Positions 4,965 to 6,081 of a DNA stretch of 6,081 nt are shown here, piece after piece. Location: the NCBI GenBank assembly GCA_002341345.1, contig DDNW01000197.1, positions 11,986-18,066 on the forward strand, written 5' to 3'. Below the pieces are notes generated by a model, which was not told where the DNA came from, did not search any database, and saw only the letters and a program-made list of their open reading frames with translations. The DNA comes from Erythrobacter sp. UBA2510. GTDB taxonomy: Bacteria; Pseudomonadota; Alphaproteobacteria; Sphingomonadales; Sphingomonadaceae. The position numbers were made by a program, and so were the translations under genes. Position 1 is the first letter of the stretch. Each line of letters begins with the position of its first letter.

Positions 4965-6081
4965 TCAGGTCCTGGTTCGGGGTAGACCGAGACCTGCCTC
5001 GGCTACGATACTACGCTGAACTTCGCTCGTACCTGCATAAATGGTGCTTGGTACAGAGCGTCGGAATTCCTTTTCGATGCGGCCGGCGGGTGTATACCCG
5101 CGTAGCAGAGTATCTGGCGCGGCCAGAGCCATCAACTCCGATCCGCAACGAACCCAGCCTTCGCTCCCGAACAGTTTTGCTGCCGGGCCATAGTGCTTCT
5201 GCGCTTTGCCGACCCCGAAGCCCCACGCCGCGCGACGATTAAGCACGTTTCCGACCTCCAGCCGGGTGGCGGAGCGCGCCAGCGTGGAGCGAACGACGAT
5301 ATTGTCGATCGCAGGCTCGCCAGCGCGCAAGCCGTTTCGGGCCCATTCCAGGGCGCTGAAGAGCATATGCTTGATGGCGCCGATAAAATGGTCGCTCGAT
5401 CCCTGCTCCATCGCCAACGCAGCCGCCAGAACCTTGACCCCGCCATTGACCTCGCCCAGCCGGTAGGCGTCGGATACACGAACCCCGTCGTAAAAGGTAG
5501 TATTGGTGCGCTCGCCACCGACAGTCTTGATCTCGTCGCAGCGGTAGCCCGGCGTATCGAGAGGCAACGCGAAGAGGGTGATGCCCCCGTGTTTGTCTTC
5601 TCCGGTGCGGGTGAGCATTAGGCAATAATCGGCAAAGTGACCCTGCGATGTGAATATTTTTTGTCCGTCGATTATCCAGTCATCGCCGTCGCGCACCGCT
5701 CTGGTTCGGGCCGCGAAGATGTCGGAACCGCAGGAAGGCTCGGAATAGCCGAGCGAGGCGTAGGCCTGGGCAGAAGCCAGTTTCGGAAGGATCTCGGCCT
5801 TCGCCTGTTCGGATCCGAAGTTGAGAACCATCTTCCCGAGCATGTCGGATACCGACACGACCGTGTGGCCCCAGTCGAACTCTGTAAAGACGGCTTTGAT
5901 GGCTCCGACTGTAAAGCTGTCGCATGCGCTGCCGCCATTCTCGACGGGCCAATCCGGGTAAAGCAGATTAACTTCCGAGAGTTTGCGAAACAGCGTCCGA
6001 TCGAGAGAATCGTCGGAGTTGAATTCGACCTCGCGCTGCTGCGGCGTAGCATGTTCCTGGAAAATGCTGCGAACCTGATCC
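4965..6081 (-). CDS. Acyl-CoA dehydrogenase, N-terminus cut by the right edge
   Basis: An FAD-dependent acyl-CoA dehydrogenase that would make the 2-enoyl-CoA used by the next gene. The frame is open from 6080 to the TGA at 4967-4965, giving 371 visible residues; the family usually has 380-400, so only a short N-terminus is missing. A GTG at 5858 lies well inside the N-terminal helical domain and is not the start: LLYPDWPVENGG upstream is family sequence. The flavin-domain signature YSEPSCGSD is at visible residues 112-120 and the C-terminal YAGTSEVQR at 348-356, ending LGLPRTRT. The spot that holds the catalytic Glu of medium-chain enzymes (YEGT) is Ala349. A Glu in ALAMEQ (visible 225) sits about where isovaleryl-CoA dehydrogenase has its base. 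The helix after it lacks the common RxxFG motif, a pattern I associate with bacterial dehydrogenases for bulky or steroid-like substrates. Forms one operon with the hydratase. Confidence 0.93.
   Translation of the reverse strand, partial: DQVRSIFQEHATPQQREVEFNSDDSLDRTLFRKLSEVNLLYPDWPVENGGSACDSFTVGAIKAVFTEFDWGHTVVSVSDMLGKMVLNFGSEQAKAEILPKLASAQAYASLGYSEPSCGSDIFAARTRAVRDGDDWIIDGQKIFTSQGHFADYCLMLTRTGEDKHGGITLFALPLDTPGYRCDEIKTVGGERTNTTFYDGVRVSDAYRLGEVNGGVKVLAAALAMEQGSSDHFIGAIKHMLFSALEWARNGLRAGEPAIDNIVVRSTLARSATRLEVGNVLNRRAAWGFGVGKAQKHYGPAAKLFGSEGWVRCGSELMALAAPDTLLRGYTPAGRIEKEFRRSVPSTIYAGTSEVQRSIVAEAGLGLPRTRT
4970..4973 (-). promoter_or_regulatory. Ribosome binding site of the hydratase, inside the dehydrogenase gene
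   Basis: On the minus strand AGGA spans the Arg-Thr codons at the end of the acyl-CoA dehydrogenase, 8 nt before the hydratase ATG. The two genes are separated by CGG only (TGA-CGG-ATG), so ribosomes ending on the dehydrogenase can restart on the hydratase. Confidence 0.55.

Noticed and set aside
5193..5621. Plus-strand 142-codon frame opposite the acyl-CoA dehydrogenase
   Set aside because: Antisense shadow; the minus strand carries the family motifs without interruption.
4965..5858. Shorter acyl-CoA dehydrogenase starting at GTG 5858
   Set aside because: The same frame is open to the right edge and the upstream codons encode family-typical N-terminal sequence, so the gene is longer and only cut by the window.

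Overview
The window is a stretch of bacterial chromosome or plasmid with a catabolic gene layout. Protein-coding DNA is moderately GC-rich, starts are ATG with purine-rich ribosome sites, and genes are packed tightly. The enzyme set (HAPMO-like Baeyer-Villiger monooxygenase, HSL-type hydrolase, SDR, acyl-CoA dehydrogenase, crotonase, IclR regulator) is typical of Proteobacteria that degrade ketones, aromatics, terpenoids or steroids. An alphaproteobacterium of the sphingomonad kind is my best guess from family composition alone, with low certainty.

Layout from left to right: (1) 1-238, minus strand, the N-terminal 79 residues of a short-chain dehydrogenase/reductase cut by the left edge. (2) 250-1173, minus strand, an alpha/beta hydrolase of the hormone-sensitive-lipase family, 11 bp upstream of the SDR and surely co-transcribed with it. 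(3) 1174-1253, an 80-bp divergent promoter region. (4) 1254-2069, plus strand, an IclR-type regulator. (5) 2066-4012, minus strand, a 648-residue Baeyer-Villiger monooxygenase whose stop codon overlaps the regulator's stop in a shared CTAG. (6) 4013-4172, a very AT-rich 160-bp intergenic region with a perfect TATAAT, an inverted repeat over the predicted transcription start, and several A/T tracts. (7) 4173-4961, minus strand, an enoyl-CoA hydratase/isomerase. (8) 4965-6081, minus strand, an acyl-CoA dehydrogenase cut by the right edge and coupled to the hydratase by a 3-nt gap.

The genes can be read as one degradation route. The SDR oxidises an alcohol to a ketone, the monooxygenase inserts oxygen to make an ester or lactone, the hydrolase opens the ester, and the acyl-CoA dehydrogenase plus hydratase begin beta-oxidation of the released acid (after CoA activation by an enzyme not seen here). 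The IclR protein would control one or both flanking units. The substrate cannot be fixed from sequence. I saw no RNA gene, insertion sequence, CRISPR array or phage gene. The locus looks like a specialised but recognisable catabolic cluster, not a wholly new system. The most notable parts are the AT-rich regulatory island and active-site variations in several enzymes.
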